This document shows positions 1 to 9,591 of a stretch of DNA of 64,000 bases, piece by piece. This DNA is from an uncultured Alphaproteobacteria bacterium (GTDB lineage: Bacteria; Pseudomonadota; Alphaproteobacteria; UBA8366; JADFVY01). Every line of letters begins with the position of its first letter. The stretch's first letter is position 1. The DNA is taken from assembly GCA_947259105.1 (NCBI GenBank), contig CAMYKU010000012.1, positions 1 to 64,000 of the forward strand, in the 5' to 3' direction. A model generated the notes under the pieces. That model saw only the letters and a program-made list of their open reading frames with translations, searched no databases and had not been told where the DNA came from. The translations under genes and the position numbers were made by a program.

Positions 1-1
1 C

Positions 2-325
2 GCGCTGGGCGTGCCGGGCCTCGAGATCGTCATCGGCACCGCGCCAGGGGCGCTCGACGGACTGGCGAGTCCCGACACCGTCTTCGTCGGCGGCGGTATC
101 GGCACCGACGGCGTGTTCGAGGCGTGCTGGGAGGCATTGAGGGCAGGCGGTCGGCTTGTCGCCAACACGGTAACCATCGAGGGCGAAACGTCGCTGGCGA
201 AACGTCATCGCGAACTTGGTGGTGAACTGGTGCGGCTTTCGATATCGCGCCTCTCGCCGGTGGGTGCGCTCCATGGCTGGAAACCGATGATGCCGGTGAC
301 CCAGTGGCAGGTGGTGAAGCCGTGA
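2..325 (+). CDS. cobL: Precorrin-6Y C5,15-methyltransferase, C-terminal part (cut by window edge)
   Basis: The gene enters from the left edge; about 107 C-terminal codons are visible. The segment resembles the CbiT half of CobL, a Rossmann-type SAM methyltransferase that performs the C15 methylation/decarboxylation of precorrin-6Y. Visible family features are VFVGGGIGTDGVFEACW, a strand-turn segment GGRLVANTV and the closing LHGWKPMMPVTQW. The stop TGA (323-325) overlaps the GTG start of cobI as GTGA, indicating translational coupling in a cob operon. The CbiE half lies outside the window. Confidence 0.85.
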   Translation, partial: ALGVPGLEIVIGTAPGALDGLASPDTVFVGGGIGTDGVFEACWEALRAGGRLVANTVTIEGETSLAKRHRELGGELVRLSISRLSPVGALHGWKPMMPVTQWQVVKP

Positions 326-1242
326 CCGGCACTTTGTATGGTCTTGGCGTTGGCCCCGGCGATCCGGAGCTCATTACGCTGAAAGCGCATCGAATTCTGC
401 AGACGGTTCCCGTCATCGCCTGGCCGGCGCCGCTCCAAGGCGAGAGCATGGCGCGAAGAATTGCCGCCCCGCATCTTACCGGCAGCCAGACCGAGATTCC
501 CATCCGCATGCCGCTTGTGCCCGAACGCTTTCCGGTGGAGGCCGTTTACGACCGCGCGGCGGACGAAATCGGCGAACATCTGGAAGCGGGCCGCGATGTG
601 GCCGTACTCTGCGAGGGTGACCCCTTCGTCTACGGCTCTTTCATGTATATCTTTGCGCGGTTGGCCGAACGCTTCCCGGTGCGCGTGATCCCGGGCGTCT
701 CGTCGCTGACCGCCGGGGCGGCGGCGCTGCACATGCCGTTGGCGTCGCGCAACGATGTGCTGCTGGTGCTGCCCGCGCCGCTGGCAGAGGACGAACTGGA
801 GCGGCGGTTGGCCGATACGGACGCGGCCGTCATCATCAAGGTCGGCCGGCATCTGGATAAATTGCAGCGGGTGCTGGGTCGGCTCGGCCTGACCGAGTTC
901 GCCCGCTACATCGAATACGCGACGATGGAAAACCAGACAATCCTGCCGTTCTCCGAGGCCGCGCGGGGCAAAGCGCCGTATTTCTCCATGGTGCTGGTGC
1001 CGGCGCGGGCTGGACCTCGCGCGCAGACTCCAGCCGGCACTGGACAGCGCGGTCGTACACGGGTTGGCGGGCCGCGCGGACGGCGCGGACGTTCCCTTTT
1101 CCGACACCGCAGCGCATTTGCGGATGCTGTTCGCCGAGGGCGGGGCGATCGTTGGCGTCTGCGCCGCAGGCATCCTGATCCGCGCGCTGGCGCCGCTCGT
1201 GGCCGACAAGCGGGCGGAGCCGCCGGTGGTCGCACTCGCTGA
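322..1242 (+). CDS. cobI: Precorrin-2 C20-methyltransferase; reading frame probably shifted near 1010
   Basis: CobI uses SAM to methylate C20 of precorrin-2. GTG at 322 is chosen because it overlaps the cobL stop (GTGA) and gives the family N-terminus MTGTLYGLGVGPGDPEL; an in-frame ATG at 304 is possible. The SAM-binding CEGDPFVYGS is near residue 97 and PGVSSLTAG near 124. Homology ends around KAPYFSMVLV (residue about 225), close to the usual 240-250 residue length. The roughly 70 residues after that are Arg/Gly/Pro-rich and look like a wrong-frame read of the following CbiG coding sequence, so the true 3' end is uncertain. Confidence 0.8.
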   Translation: MTGTLYGLGVGPGDPELITLKAHRILQTVPVIAWPAPLQGESMARRIAAPHLTGSQTEIPIRMPLVPERFPVEAVYDRAADEIGEHLEAGRDVAVLCEGDPFVYGSFMYIFARLAERFPVRVIPGVSSLTAGAAALHMPLASRNDVLLVLPAPLAEDELERRLADTDAAVIIKVGRHLDKLQRVLGRLGLTEFARYIEYATMENQTILPFSEAARGKAPYFSMVLVPARAGPRAQTPAGTGQRGRTRVGGPRGRRGRSLFRHRSAFADAVRRGRGDRWRLRRRHPDPRAGAARGRQAGGAAGGRTR

Positions 1243-2785
1243 GGACGGCAGCGTCGCCGTGCCGCTGCTCGGCGGGCATCACGGGGCCAACGCATTGGCG
1301 CGCCGGATCGCGGATATGATGGGCGGGACGGCGGCAATCACGACGGCCGGAGATCTGGGACTCGGCCTGGCCCTGGACGAGCCCCCACGCGGCTGGACCG
1401 TCGCCAATCCGGCAATGGCCAAAGCGCTGGCTGCGGCGCTGCTCGCGGGGGAACCCGTGCGACTTGTCACGGAGGCGGGAGACGGCTCCTGGCCGGACCC
1501 GGCCCTGTTCGCCGATGCGGGCGGCCTGACCCTGCTGGTCACCGACCGTGCCTGCCGCGTCGATGATAAGACGCTGGTCGTCCATCCGCCGGTGCTGGCA
1601 GTCGGCGTCGGCTGCGAGCGCGGCGCCGACACTGGCGAACTGCAGGCTCTGGTGGACGAGACCCTGGCCGGTGCGGACCTGGCGCCCGGTGCGCTGGCTG
1701 CGATCGCCTCGCTCGACCTGAAGTCAGACGAGGAGGCTGTGCTGGCCTGCGCCGAAGGCCTGGGCCTGCCGGCGCGTTTCTTCACGGGCGATGAGCTGGA
1801 GGCCGAAACGCCGCGGCTGGTCAGTCCCTCCGAGGCCGTGTTCCGCGAGGTCGGCTGTCACGGCGTGGCCGAGGGTGCGGCGCTCGCGCTTGCCGGCCCG
1901 GACGCGAAGCTGATCGTACCGAAGAACAAGTCCAAACGCGCCACCTGCGCCGTTGCGCGCAGCCCGAAACCGATCGACCCCGGCGTGGCCGGCCGTGCGC
2001 GGGGCAGGCTCGACGTGGTCGGGATCGGACCGGGTGCAGACGCATGGCGCACGCCGGAAGCGACGGAAGCGCTGGCCCTCGCCGACGCGGTGGTGGGATA
2101 CGGGCTGTATCTCGACCTCGTGGACGGGCTGATTGCCGGCAAGCCGCGACATGGCTCGGACCTCGGCGAGGAGGAGGCCCGCGTGCGGCTCGCCCTCGAT
2201 CTTGCGGCGGACGGCAAATCGGTCGCGCTGGTCTGTTCCGGCGACCCGGGAATCTATGCGTTGGCGACTCTGGTGTTCGAATTGCTGGACCGCGAGGACC
2301 GGCCGGACTGGAACCGGGTCGCGGTAACGGTCGTGCCCGGCATCTCGGCCCTGCAGGCGGCGGCCGCCCGCGCCGGCGCGCCGCTGGGCCACGATTTCTG
2401 CGCCATATCTCTGTCCGATCTGTTGACGCCGAGAGAGACGATCCTGCAACGCCTGCAGGCCGCCGCGGAGGGAGATTTCGTCGTTACGCTGTATAATCCG
2501 CAGAGCCGCCGCCGCCGGGAGTTGCTGCAGGAGGCGAAGCGCATCATGTTGATGGCCCGGCCGCCAGAGACGCCGGTGATCGTTGCCCGAAATCTCGGCC
2601 GGTCGGGCGAACGGGTCGATCAGGTGGCGCTCGGTGATTTCGATGTCGATTCGGTCGATATGCTGACCCTCGTTGTGATTGGGAGCAGCGCAACCCGACG
2701 TTTCGGCCAGGGAACGACCATGCGGACATATACGCCACGCGGTTATGCGAAGAAGATGGACGGTTCGAACCGCCGCGAGGAATAG
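1064..2785 (+). CDS. cobJ: CbiG-CobJ fusion: cobalt-precorrin hydrolase-like domain plus precorrin-3B C17-methyltransferase
   Basis: The N-terminal part (to about residue 300) is CbiG-like: [14 protein letters not shown] and [17 protein letters not shown], followed by a CbiG C-terminal/CobE-like stretch. From about residue 317 ([11 protein letters not shown]) it is CobJ, with [10 protein letters not shown] near residue 390, [19 protein letters not shown] and the [11 protein letters not shown] segment. CobJ performs C17 methylation and ring contraction. The listed start is a TTG, but the same frame is open upstream to about 1010 and encodes further CbiG N-terminus ([18 protein letters not shown]) without a usable start codon, so the 5' end is probably disrupted by a frame change. 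CbiG-CobJ fusions are known in alphaproteobacteria. Confidence 0.85.
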   Translation: MAGRADGADVPFSDTAAHLRMLFAEGGAIVGVCAAGILIRALAPLVADKRAEPPVVALAEDGSVAVPLLGGHHGANALARRIADMMGGTAAITTAGDLGLGLALDEPPRGWTVANPAMAKALAAALLAGEPVRLVTEAGDGSWPDPALFADAGGLTLLVTDRACRVDDKTLVVHPPVLAVGVGCERGADTGELQALVDETLAGADLAPGALAAIASLDLKSDEEAVLACAEGLGLPARFFTGDELEAETPRLVSPSEAVFREVGCHGVAEGAALALAGPDAKLIVPKNKSKRATCAVARSPKPIDPGVAGRARGRLDVVGIGPGADAWRTPEATEALALADAVVGYGLYLDLVDGLIAGKPRHGSDLGEEEARVRLALDLAADGKSVALVCSGDPGIYALATLVFELLDREDRPDWNRVAVTVVPGISALQAAAARAGAPLGHDFCAISLSDLLTPRETILQRLQAAAEGDFVVTLYNPQSRRRRELLQEAKRIMLMARPPETPVIVARNLGRSGERVDQVALGDFDVDSVDMLTLVVIGSSATRRFGQGTTMRTYTPRGYAKKMDGSNRREE

Positions 2786-2787
2786 CC

Positions 2788-3558
2788 ATGACCATCCATT
2801 TCATCGGGGCGGGGCCGGGGGCGGCGGATCTTATTACCGTCCGCGGGCTGGCGCTGATCCGGCGCTGCCCGGTGGTGCTCTATGCGGGTTCGCTGGTGCC
2901 GGAGGCGGTGGTGGCGGAGGCGCCGGAGGGCGCGCATGTGTTGGATACCGCGCCGATGACGCTGGATGAGATCGTCGATGAAATCGAACGGGCGCACGCG
3001 GCGGGCCACGACGTCGCGCGCGTACATTCGGGCGATCCGTCGCTCTACGGTGCGACCGCCGAGCAGATGCGGCGGCTCGATGCGCTGGACATCCCCTACG
3101 ACGTGACCCCCGGCGTGCCGGCCTTCGCCGCGGCCGCGGCGGCGCTGGCAACGGAGCTTACGCTACCGGACGTCAGCCAGACTGTGATCCTGACCCGCAC
3201 CGCGGTGCGCGCGTCGCCCATGCCCGGGGGCGAGGACCTCGAGGCGCTCGGCCGCAGCGGCGCGACGCTGGCGATCCACCTGTCGATCAACAACCTGGCG
3301 CCGGTAGTGCGGGACCTGTCGCCGCTTTACGGCGCCGACTGCCCCGTCGCGGTGGCCTATCGCGTCAGCTGGCCCGACCAGCAGATCATCCGCGGCACGC
3401 TGGCCGATATTCGCGACAAGGTGAAAGCGGCCGGCATCACGCGCACGGCGCTGATCCTTGTCGGACCGGCGCTGGGCGAATCGGATTTCGAGGACAGCCG
3501 CCTGTACGCCGCCGACCACCACCACGTCCTGCGGCCGCGCAAGGACGCAAAGACCTGA
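2788..3558 (+). CDS. cobM: Precorrin-4 C11-methyltransferase
   Basis: A 256-residue SAM-dependent tetrapyrrole methylase that methylates C11 of precorrin-4. The start ATG is two bases after the cobJ stop, and the GAGGAA in the cobJ end can serve as ribosome-binding site. Features: [15 protein letters not shown] at the N-terminus, [10 protein letters not shown] near residue 32, [10 protein letters not shown] near residue 80, and [12 protein letters not shown] after it, all typical of CobM/CbiF. It ends the + strand cob run and faces the ankyrin-cobK-cbiD operon with a 10-base gap. Confidence 0.92.
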   Translation: MTIHFIGAGPGAADLITVRGLALIRRCPVVLYAGSLVPEAVVAEAPEGAHVLDTAPMTLDEIVDEIERAHAAGHDVARVHSGDPSLYGATAEQMRRLDALDIPYDVTPGVPAFAAAAAALATELTLPDVSQTVILTRTAVRASPMPGGEDLEALGRSGATLAIHLSINNLAPVVRDLSPLYGADCPVAVAYRVSWPDQQIIRGTLADIRDKVKAAGITRTALILVGPALGESDFEDSRLYAADHHHVLRPRKDAKT

Positions 3559-3568
3559 GCCGTGTCCG

Positions 3569-4162
3569 TCAGTCCGTTGCGCCCGCGCGTTCCAGGAGCT
3601 GCTCGACCTGGGGATTTCGGCCATCGCGGGCCCAGCCCAGGGCGCCAAGGCCGGTATAGTCGAGAATAGTGACATCGGCCCCGGCATCAAGCAGCAACCG
3701 CACCGCCTGCAACCGCCCCTTGGACGCCGCCAGCATCAGCGGCGTCTGCCCCTGCCGGTTCTGATTGTCGATATCGGCGCCGGCCTCGATCAGCTGGCCT
3801 ACGATATCGGACTCGCCCTGGCTCGCGGCCCAGTTCAGCGGGCTGTTGCCCAACTGGTCCGCGGTATCGGTCCGGGCACCGGCATCCAGCAGCATCCCTG
3901 TGATCTCGATTTCGCCGCCGATCGCCGCGACGATCAGCGCCGTGCGCCCCTTGCTGTCCTGCCTGTTGACGTTGGTCCCGTGGGCCAGGATGTCCCTGAC
4001 CCGGTCGACATTTCCTTGCGCAGCCGCGACGGTGATCTCCGGTTCCTGGAACAGGGTGGTCTGGGCCTGCACGGGGACGGAATGTCCCGCGGCCACGATC
4101 ACCGCCGCTGCAAAACAGAGCATCGTAATCTTTGCCGTCAGGCCAGTTTTCTTGCGATCCAC
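3569..4162 (-). CDS. Secreted/periplasmic ankyrin-repeat protein
   Basis: A 197-residue protein. Residues 1-34 form a signal peptide (basic start, hydrophobic AKITMLCFAAAVIVAAG, cleavage near VQAQ). The rest is four to five ankyrin repeats with the classic pattern (GRTALIVAA, GNSPLNWAASQGESD, GQTPLMLAASKGR), each followed by LLDAGA-type helices. It is probably a protein-binding scaffold in the periplasm; no enzyme motif is visible. Its start overlaps the end of cobK by about 25 bases, so it is coupled to cobalamin genes, although nothing in the sequence ties it to corrin chemistry. Confidence 0.85.
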   Translation of the reverse strand: MDRKKTGLTAKITMLCFAAAVIVAAGHSVPVQAQTTLFQEPEITVAAAQGNVDRVRDILAHGTNVNRQDSKGRTALIVAAIGGEIEITGMLLDAGARTDTADQLGNSPLNWAASQGESDIVGQLIEAGADIDNQNRQGQTPLMLAASKGRLQAVRLLLDAGADVTILDYTGLGALGWARDGRNPQVEQLLERAGATD

Positions 4163-4884
4163 TCGATTGTCTCCTCGATGTCATCCGTGCGCGTGCCGGG
4201 TTCGGGCACCGGACGTTCTATCATTATAACCGGTATGGCAAGCCGCCGCGCTGCGGCAATTTTGCCCCGCGTGGCCGCGCCGCCGCTGTTGCGGCTGACC
4301 ACGACGCCGATTCGCCATTCGGTCAGCAGGCGAAGCTCGTCCGCCTCGACGAACGGACCGCGCCCGACGATCCATTCGGCGCCCGGCAATGGCGGCCGGT
4401 CCGGTTCCTCGGCAACGCGCAGGAGCAGAAAGACGCCCCTGAGGCCGGCGAACGCCGATATATCCCCCGATCCCAGCGTCAGAAACGCACGGTTGCCGAC
4501 GTCCGGGATCCGCAGGGCCGCTTCGGCGGCGTCGGACACAACGATCCAGGTGTCGCCCGCCTGCATTTCCCATGGCGGGCGCAGCAGCATCAGACGGGGC
4601 ACGCCAGCCGTCTCGCAGGCCGCCCGGGCGTTGGCCGATATTCGCATCGCGTAGGGGTGCGTCGCGTCGACCACAAGGTCGATCTGCGCCTCGCGGAGAT
4701 AGCGGGCGAGGCCGTCCGTGCCGCCGAAGCCGCCGGTCCTGACCCGGCCGGGCAATGCGCGGGGCTGCCGCGTGCGGCCGGCCAGCGAGCTTATGATCTC
4801 CGTCCGGTCGCCGAGCTGTTGCCGGACCGCCTCGGCGAGGGCGGCCGCCTCGCCGGTGCCGCCTAGGATCAGCAGCCGCTTCAT
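4138..4884 (-). CDS. cobK: Precorrin-6A reductase
   Basis: A 248-residue NADPH-dependent reductase of the precorrin-6A macrocycle. It begins MKRLLILGGTGEAAALAEAV (nucleotide-binding loop) and contains VDATHPYAMRISANA, GRGPFVEADE and VVVSRNSGGAATRGKIAAA, all hallmark CobK/CbiJ segments, then IPVIMIERP. The ATG overlaps the cbiD stop (ATGA at 4881-4884). The reading frame is open far upstream through cbiD, but residues before 4884 are an out-of-frame shadow. Confidence 0.92.
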   Translation of the reverse strand: MKRLLILGGTGEAAALAEAVRQQLGDRTEIISSLAGRTRQPRALPGRVRTGGFGGTDGLARYLREAQIDLVVDATHPYAMRISANARAACETAGVPRLMLLRPPWEMQAGDTWIVVSDAAEAALRIPDVGNRAFLTLGSGDISAFAGLRGVFLLLRVAEEPDRPPLPGAEWIVGRGPFVEADELRLLTEWRIGVVVSRNSGGAATRGKIAAARRLAIPVIMIERPVPEPGTRTDDIEETIEWIARKLA

Positions 4885-5960
4885 GCCCGGCTGCGGCCGA
4901 CGATCCGGCCTTCGCGATCGACCACCAGCGTGTCGAGTTCGATCCCGCCGGCGAGCACCGCCAGTGCGGCTGTCCGTGCGCGGCGCGCCACCAGCGCCGC
5001 GAGCGGCAGGCCGCCGGCCAGGGTCAGCACCTCCGCGGCGGTGTTCGCGCGGCGCGCGGCTTCGATGGTTTGCGCTTCGGCGCCGAGTTCCTCCAGCCAT
5101 GCCGCCAGTCTGCCGAAGTCGACCTGACTGCGCGATGAATGGAGGTCCGCGTGGCCCTGCGCCAGTTTGACCATCTTGGCGAACCCGCCGGCGACGGTGA
5201 CCCTGGGAACCGGGTGGTCGCGCAGGTATTTCAGCATGCCTCCGGCGAAATCGCCCATGTCGATCAGCGCCGACTCTCCCAGCCCGTAATGCGTCGCCAC
5301 CGCCGCTTCCGAGGTCTTGCCCGTGGCCCCCGCGACGTGCGTCACCCCGTTCGCGCGCGCAACGTCGATACCGGACCGGATCGACTGGATCCAGGCGCTG
5401 CAGGAATAGGGGATGACGATCCCCGTGGTGCCCAGAATCGAGAGCCCGCCGACGATGCCGAGCCGCGGGTTCCAGGTCCGCTCGGCGATCGCCTCGCCGC
5501 CGGGAACGGCGATAGTGATCTCCGCGTCCGCCGGTACGCCGTGCGCCGCGGCAACCTCCGATACCGCCGCCGCCATCATCGCCCGCGGAGCCGGGTTGAT
5601 GGCCGGATCGCCGACCGGGAGCGGAAGCCCCGCCTTGGTGACCGTGCCGACGCCCTCGCCGGCCCGGAACACGATTCCCGTACCGGCGGCGGCGCGGCGT
5701 ACCGTCGCCAGGATCAGCGCGCCATGGGTGACGTCCGGATCGTCGCCTGCATCCTTGATCACGCCGGCGGTCGCCGAGTCGCTGTCCAGCTGCCTTTCCG
5801 CGAGCGGGAAGGCGGGCGACTCGCCCCGCGGCAGCGTGATCCGGACCGGGTCGGGAAACTGCCCGGTCAGCAGCGCCTCCCAGGCCGCCCTCGCCGCCGC
5901 CGTGGCGCAGGCGCCCGTCGTCCATCCGCGCCGCAGCTTGCCGTCCGGTTTCCTCGACAT
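4881..5960 (-). CDS. cbiD: Cobalt-precorrin-5B C1-methyltransferase
   Basis: A 359-residue CbiD, the SAM enzyme that methylates C1 in the anaerobic-type route; in the aerobic pathway CobF does this step. The start region KLRRGWTTGACATAAARAA (residues 8-26) is the CbiD signature; GVGTVTKAGLPLPVG, NPRLGIVGGLSILGTTGIV and GDFAGGMLKYL are further conserved blocks. First gene of the - strand cbiD-cobK-ankyrin operon. Its presence beside CobJ, CobK and CobM means the pathway mixes aerobic-type and anaerobic-type enzymes. Confidence 0.93.
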   Translation of the reverse strand: MSRKPDGKLRRGWTTGACATAAARAAWEALLTGQFPDPVRITLPRGESPAFPLAERQLDSDSATAGVIKDAGDDPDVTHGALILATVRRAAAGTGIVFRAGEGVGTVTKAGLPLPVGDPAINPAPRAMMAAAVSEVAAAHGVPADAEITIAVPGGEAIAERTWNPRLGIVGGLSILGTTGIVIPYSCSAWIQSIRSGIDVARANGVTHVAGATGKTSEAAVATHYGLGESALIDMGDFAGGMLKYLRDHPVPRVTVAGGFAKMVKLAQGHADLHSSRSQVDFGRLAAWLEELGAEAQTIEAARRANTAAEVLTLAGGLPLAALVARRARTAALAVLAGGIELDTLVVDREGRIVGRSRA

Positions 5961-6043
5961 CGGCGCAGTTTAGAGCATTTTCGATTCGAGCGGCACCAGC
6001 CCTCTTGGCGCTGCGGTATCCGGCGGTGTAAAAGCAGGCCATC

Positions 6044-6793
6044 ATGCATGACGGTTTCGCCATGACGGCGTTCGCCTATTTCCCGCATGGCGATGTCGGG
6101 GGGCTTGCCCTCGTCGCCGCGATGCTGCTGGCCGGGGCGGTCGGCGGATTTACCCACTGCGTCGGCATGTGCGGTCCCTTCGTGCTGGCCCAGACGACGG
6201 CGCGCCTGGAATCGGTGCCCGCCGCGCGGATGCGGGAGTTCCACCGGCTCGCCGGGGCGGCGCTGGCGCCCTACCATATGGGCCGCGCCACCACCTACGT
6301 TGCGCTCGGCGCGGTCGCGGGTATTGCCGGGCAGAGCATCCGGATGATCCCGGGACTGGACTGGGTCGCGGCCGGCTGGCTGGTGTTCGCAGCGGTCATG
6401 TTCCTTGCCTATGCGGTCTTCGGGAGCGGCGTGCTGCGCGCCGCGGCGGCAAAGGAAAGCCGCTGGGGAAGGGCGCTTGGCCGGTTTGCGCGGCCGCTGT
6501 TCGCCCGGCCGACCGGCATGCGCGGCTATGCGCTGGGGCTGATGCTCGGCTTCCTGCCCTGCGGTTTCCTGTACGCGGCCCTGGCGGTCGCGGCCGGCAG
6601 CGGCGGGGCGCTTGGCGGCGCGACCGCCATGGCCGCGTTCGTGCTGGGAACGACGCCCGGCCTCGTCGCGGTGGGCCTTACCGGCCATGTGGCGGCCGGG
6701 CGCTGGCGCCAGGTCGCCGCGGTGGCCGCACCCGTGCTGATGGCGAGCAACGCCGGCATGCTGGCCTTCGCGGCCTGGCGGCTGGTGGCATAG
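6044..6793 (+). CDS. SafE/UreH-like polytopic membrane protein, candidate metal permease
   Basis: A 249-residue inner-membrane protein with about six hydrophobic segments. It carries the GGFTHCVGMCGPF motif (His38, Cys39, Cys43) of the TauE/SafE-UreH/DsbD_2-type transmembrane family, and a second LGFLPCGFLYAAL motif near residue 170. Members are annotated as sulfite exporters or cytochrome/urease metal accessory proteins; the His/Cys motifs suggest metal or thiol handling. Position between cbiD (divergent, 83-base gap) and cobB, 3 bases ahead of the latter, suggests a cobalt-linked role; that is inference. Confidence 0.72.
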   Translation: MHDGFAMTAFAYFPHGDVGGLALVAAMLLAGAVGGFTHCVGMCGPFVLAQTTARLESVPAARMREFHRLAGAALAPYHMGRATTYVALGAVAGIAGQSIRMIPGLDWVAAGWLVFAAVMFLAYAVFGSGVLRAAAAKESRWGRALGRFARPLFARPTGMRGYALGLMLGFLPCGFLYAALAVAAGSGGALGGATAMAAFVLGTTPGLVAVGLTGHVAAGRWRQVAAVAAPVLMASNAGMLAFAAWRLVA

Positions 6794-6796
6794 CTC

Positions 6797-8116
6797 GTGG
6801 CGGGTCCGGCGCCCGGCGTGATCATCGCCGCACCGGCCAGCGGGACCGGCAAGACGGTCGTGACGCTGTCGATCATCCGCGCGCTGGTGAAAACTGGCCT
6901 GCGCGTCGCAGCGGCCAAGGCGGGGCCCGATTACATCGACCCGGCCTTTCATGCGGCGGCCGGTGGCGCGCCCTGCTACAATCTCGACCCGTGGGGGATG
7001 CGGCTCGAGACGTTCGCCGGGCTCGCCGGCAAGTTGGGAAAGGACGCCAACCTCGTGGTCTGCGAGGGCGTCATGGGCCTGTTCGACGGCGCCGCCGACG
7101 GCACCGGTTCGACAGCCGACGTCGCCGCCATGACCGGCTGGCCGGTCGTTCTGGTCGCCGATGTGCGCGGCCAGGGTGCCTCGGTGGCGGCGCTGCTGAG
7201 AGGGTTCGCCACCCACAGGCGTGGTGTGGATCTGGCCGGCGCAATCCTGAACCATGTCGGCAGCGAAGGACACAAGGAACTATTGGCGCAGGCGATCGGC
7301 AAAGCGCTGCCCAATCTGCCGGTCCTCGGTTATCTGCCGCGCGACGAGGCACTCGCTTTGCCGGACCGCCATCTCGGCCTTGTCCAGGCGTCGGAGCATC
7401 CGGCGCTCGACGCGTTCGTCGACAGAGCGGCGGCAATCGTGGAAAAATCGATCGACCTCCGGGCCCTGCGCGCCATTGCGCGGCGGGCGCCGGATGGAAT
7501 TGTCGGGGCGACGCCGCTGCCGCCGCTCGGCCAGCGCATCGTGGTGGCGCGCGACGAGGCGTTCGCCTTCGCCTATGCATCGGTGCTCGAAGGATGGCGC
7601 GCGCAGGGCGCCGTGATATCCTTCTTCTCGCCGCTCGCCGACGAAGCGCCGGCGGGCGACTCGGATGCCGTCTACCTGCCCGGCGGGTACCCGGAACTGC
7701 ATGCAGGACGGCTGGCCGGGAATAGCCGGTTCCTCGCGGGCCTGCGGGACGCCGGGGCGCGCGGCGCGGCGGTGTTCGGCGAGTGCGGCGGCTACATGGT
7801 CATGGGGCAGGGCCTTGTCGACGAAGGCGGCGCGCGGCACGAAATGGCCGGGCTGCTGCCGCTGGAGACATCGTTCGCCGAACGGCGGCTGCATCTGGGC
7901 TACCGGCGCGCCGTCCTGGCCGCGGACTCGCCATTGGGTGCAAAGGGTACATATTTCTCGGCACATGAGTTCCACTATGCGACCGTCCTTGCCGAAGGGC
8001 CGGCCCTGCCGTTGTTTGCCGTAAGCGATGCGAAGGGCCGGGATTGCGGCGCGGCGGGCCTCGCGGACGGGCGCGTGGCGGGATCTTTCATCCATCTGAT
8101 CGACCGGGCCGAATGA
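6797..8116 (+). CDS. cobB: Hydrogenobyrinic/cobyrinic acid a,c-diamide synthase
   Basis: A 439-residue ATP- and glutamine-dependent amidase for the a and c carboxylates of the corrin ring. The N-terminal P-loop is [14 protein letters not shown] (residues about 10-23), followed by [12 protein letters not shown], the family signature, and [11 protein letters not shown]. The C-terminal class I glutamine amidotransferase domain has the nucleophile in [10 protein letters not shown] (Cys near 330) and the closing His in SFIHLI. Start is GTG. The stop overlaps the next ATG (ATGA). Confidence 0.93.
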   Translation: MAGPAPGVIIAAPASGTGKTVVTLSIIRALVKTGLRVAAAKAGPDYIDPAFHAAAGGAPCYNLDPWGMRLETFAGLAGKLGKDANLVVCEGVMGLFDGAADGTGSTADVAAMTGWPVVLVADVRGQGASVAALLRGFATHRRGVDLAGAILNHVGSEGHKELLAQAIGKALPNLPVLGYLPRDEALALPDRHLGLVQASEHPALDAFVDRAAAIVEKSIDLRALRAIARRAPDGIVGATPLPPLGQRIVVARDEAFAFAYASVLEGWRAQGAVISFFSPLADEAPAGDSDAVYLPGGYPELHAGRLAGNSRFLAGLRDAGARGAAVFGECGGYMVMGQGLVDEGGARHEMAGLLPLETSFAERRLHLGYRRAVLAADSPLGAKGTYFSAHEFHYATVLAEGPALPLFAVSDAKGRDCGAAGLADGRVAGSFIHLIDRAE

Positions 8117-8604
8117 GCGACGACCGACCCCCCTTCTGGAAGACCCTGCGGCTGGAGGAGATGAGCCAGACCCAGTGGGAGTCGCTGTGCGACGGCTGCG
8201 GGCTGTGCTGCCTGAACAAGCTGGAGGACGAGGACACCGGCGAGGTCGTGTTCACGCGCTCCGCCTGCAAATATCTCGACATCGGCGCCTGCCGCTGCAC
8301 CGACTACGGGAACCGGCAGGAGAACGTACCCGACTGCGTCGCGCTGACCCCGGACCGGCTGCGCCGCCTGCACTGGCTGCCCGAGACCTGCGGCTACCGC
8401 CTGGTGGCCGAGGGGCACGACCTTGCGTGGTGGCACCCACTGATCTCAGGCGACCCGGAGAGCGTGCACCAGGCCGGGATTTCAGCACGCGGCCGCGCGA
8501 TCCCGGAACAGCCGTCGCAGGATCTGGAGGAATTCGTCATCCAGTGGGTCCGGCCGGGCGGGCGGATCCGGCGGGGGCCGGTGCGCCGCTACGACGAAGA
8601 TTGA
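8113..8604 (+). CDS. YcgN-family (UPF0260) cysteine-cluster protein
   Basis: A 163-residue soluble protein with the family cysteine pattern: [12 protein letters not shown] near residue 33, then a run of cysteines in [14 protein letters not shown] and VPDCV. These resemble a metal or Fe-S binding cluster; function is unknown. It overlaps cobB by ATGA, so it is co-translated with the cobalamin genes, but the family is widespread outside B12 loci. The last 68 bases overlap the 3' end of the convergent DMT transporter. Confidence 0.85.
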   Translation: MSDDRPPFWKTLRLEEMSQTQWESLCDGCGLCCLNKLEDEDTGEVVFTRSACKYLDIGACRCTDYGNRQENVPDCVALTPDRLRRLHWLPETCGYRLVAEGHDLAWWHPLISGDPESVHQAGISARGRAIPEQPSQDLEEFVIQWVRPGGRIRRGPVRRYDED

Positions 8605-9505
8605 CCAGCGCAAGCCCGGCGAAGATCAGCGCCGCCGCGCCCCAGACCCAGGGGCTGTGCCGCTCGCCGAACAGCAACACGCCCCAGCCGATCCCGGTCA
8701 GCGTGACGATATAGCCGGTGAAGCTCATGAACACCGGGCCGGCGAGGCGCAGCACCTCGAAGAAGATCAGATAGGCAACGCAAGACACCGCAATCTGGCC
8801 GATGATGCCGATCTCCGCCTCGTCCACCGGCAAGGCGGGCAGGAACATCACGTCGAGCCACAACACGACCGGCGCAAGAAGAACGGCGGCCGCAAGCAGC
8901 ATCCCGGCGGCCAGCGGCGCCGAGCGGGACCCGGGCGGCCTGAGGCGCGCCGCCATGACGTTCGTCGCGGCATAGAAGGCCGGTGTCAGCAATGCCATCA
9001 GGAACCACGGGGCGGCGTCCGCGTCCGGCAGGCTCGCCTTCGGCAGCACGATCAGTGCGACGCCGGCGAGGCCGCACAGCACGCCCGCGAATCGCAGCAG
9101 CGAAAACCGCTCCATCTTCAGGCCGATGGCGATCACATAGGTCATGAGCGGCACGAACGGGATGGTCAGCACCATGACGCCGGCGGGCAGATGGGCGATG
9201 GCCGCCACGAGATTGACGTTCGGCACCGCGATCCCGATCAGCCCGATGGTAATATAATACCCCAGATAGGCGCGGTTCATCGGGATCCGCATGCCGCGCA
9301 GCCAGCAGATCGCCGCCACCAGGATCCCCGCCCCCAACCCTTGCCAGAAGGTGTAGGACACCGGGTGCACGCCGCCTATGGTCGCCATCTTGGAGAACGA
9401 GAACGCGAGCCCCCACAGGCTGCCGAGCGCGAGGATCATCGCCAGCGGCAAAGCCGGCGACACCGTGCCCGCGGCGAGCGGCGTGATCTGGTGGTCCGAG
9501 GCCAT
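8537..9505 (-). CDS. DMT-superfamily (EamA-type) transporter
   Basis: A 322-residue membrane protein with about ten hydrophobic helices arranged as two EamA repeats. Characteristic stretches are [14 protein letters not shown] in helix 1, [17 protein letters not shown] in the first repeat, and [19 protein letters not shown] in the last. Start chosen at ATG 9505 ([10 protein letters not shown]); an in-frame GTG at 9514 is possible. Substrate is not visible; such proteins export amino acids or metabolites. The gene is convergent with and overlaps the YcgN-family gene. Confidence 0.85.
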   Translation of the reverse strand: MASDHQITPLAAGTVSPALPLAMILALGSLWGLAFSFSKMATIGGVHPVSYTFWQGLGAGILVAAICWLRGMRIPMNRAYLGYYITIGLIGIAVPNVNLVAAIAHLPAGVMVLTIPFVPLMTYVIAIGLKMERFSLLRFAGVLCGLAGVALIVLPKASLPDADAAPWFLMALLTPAFYAATNVMAARLRPPGSRSAPLAAGMLLAAAVLLAPVVLWLDVMFLPALPVDEAEIGIIGQIAVSCVAYLIFFEVLRLAGPVFMSFTGYIVTLTGIGWGVLLFGERHSPWVWGAAALIFAGLALVNLRRSGAPAPAGSARPAGPTG

Positions 9506-9591
9506 GGCAGTCACATAGGGCAAAGCCGGCGGCCACGCCAGCACCGATGTTCGCGCTTGCCGGGCAGGGGGCGGGCGGTTATCAGGAGGGG

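Noticed and set aside
5961-6043. Cobalamin riboswitch ahead of the cob genes
   Set aside because: The 83-base gap is too short and shows no B12-box sequence; the other cob starts are overlapped by upstream genes.
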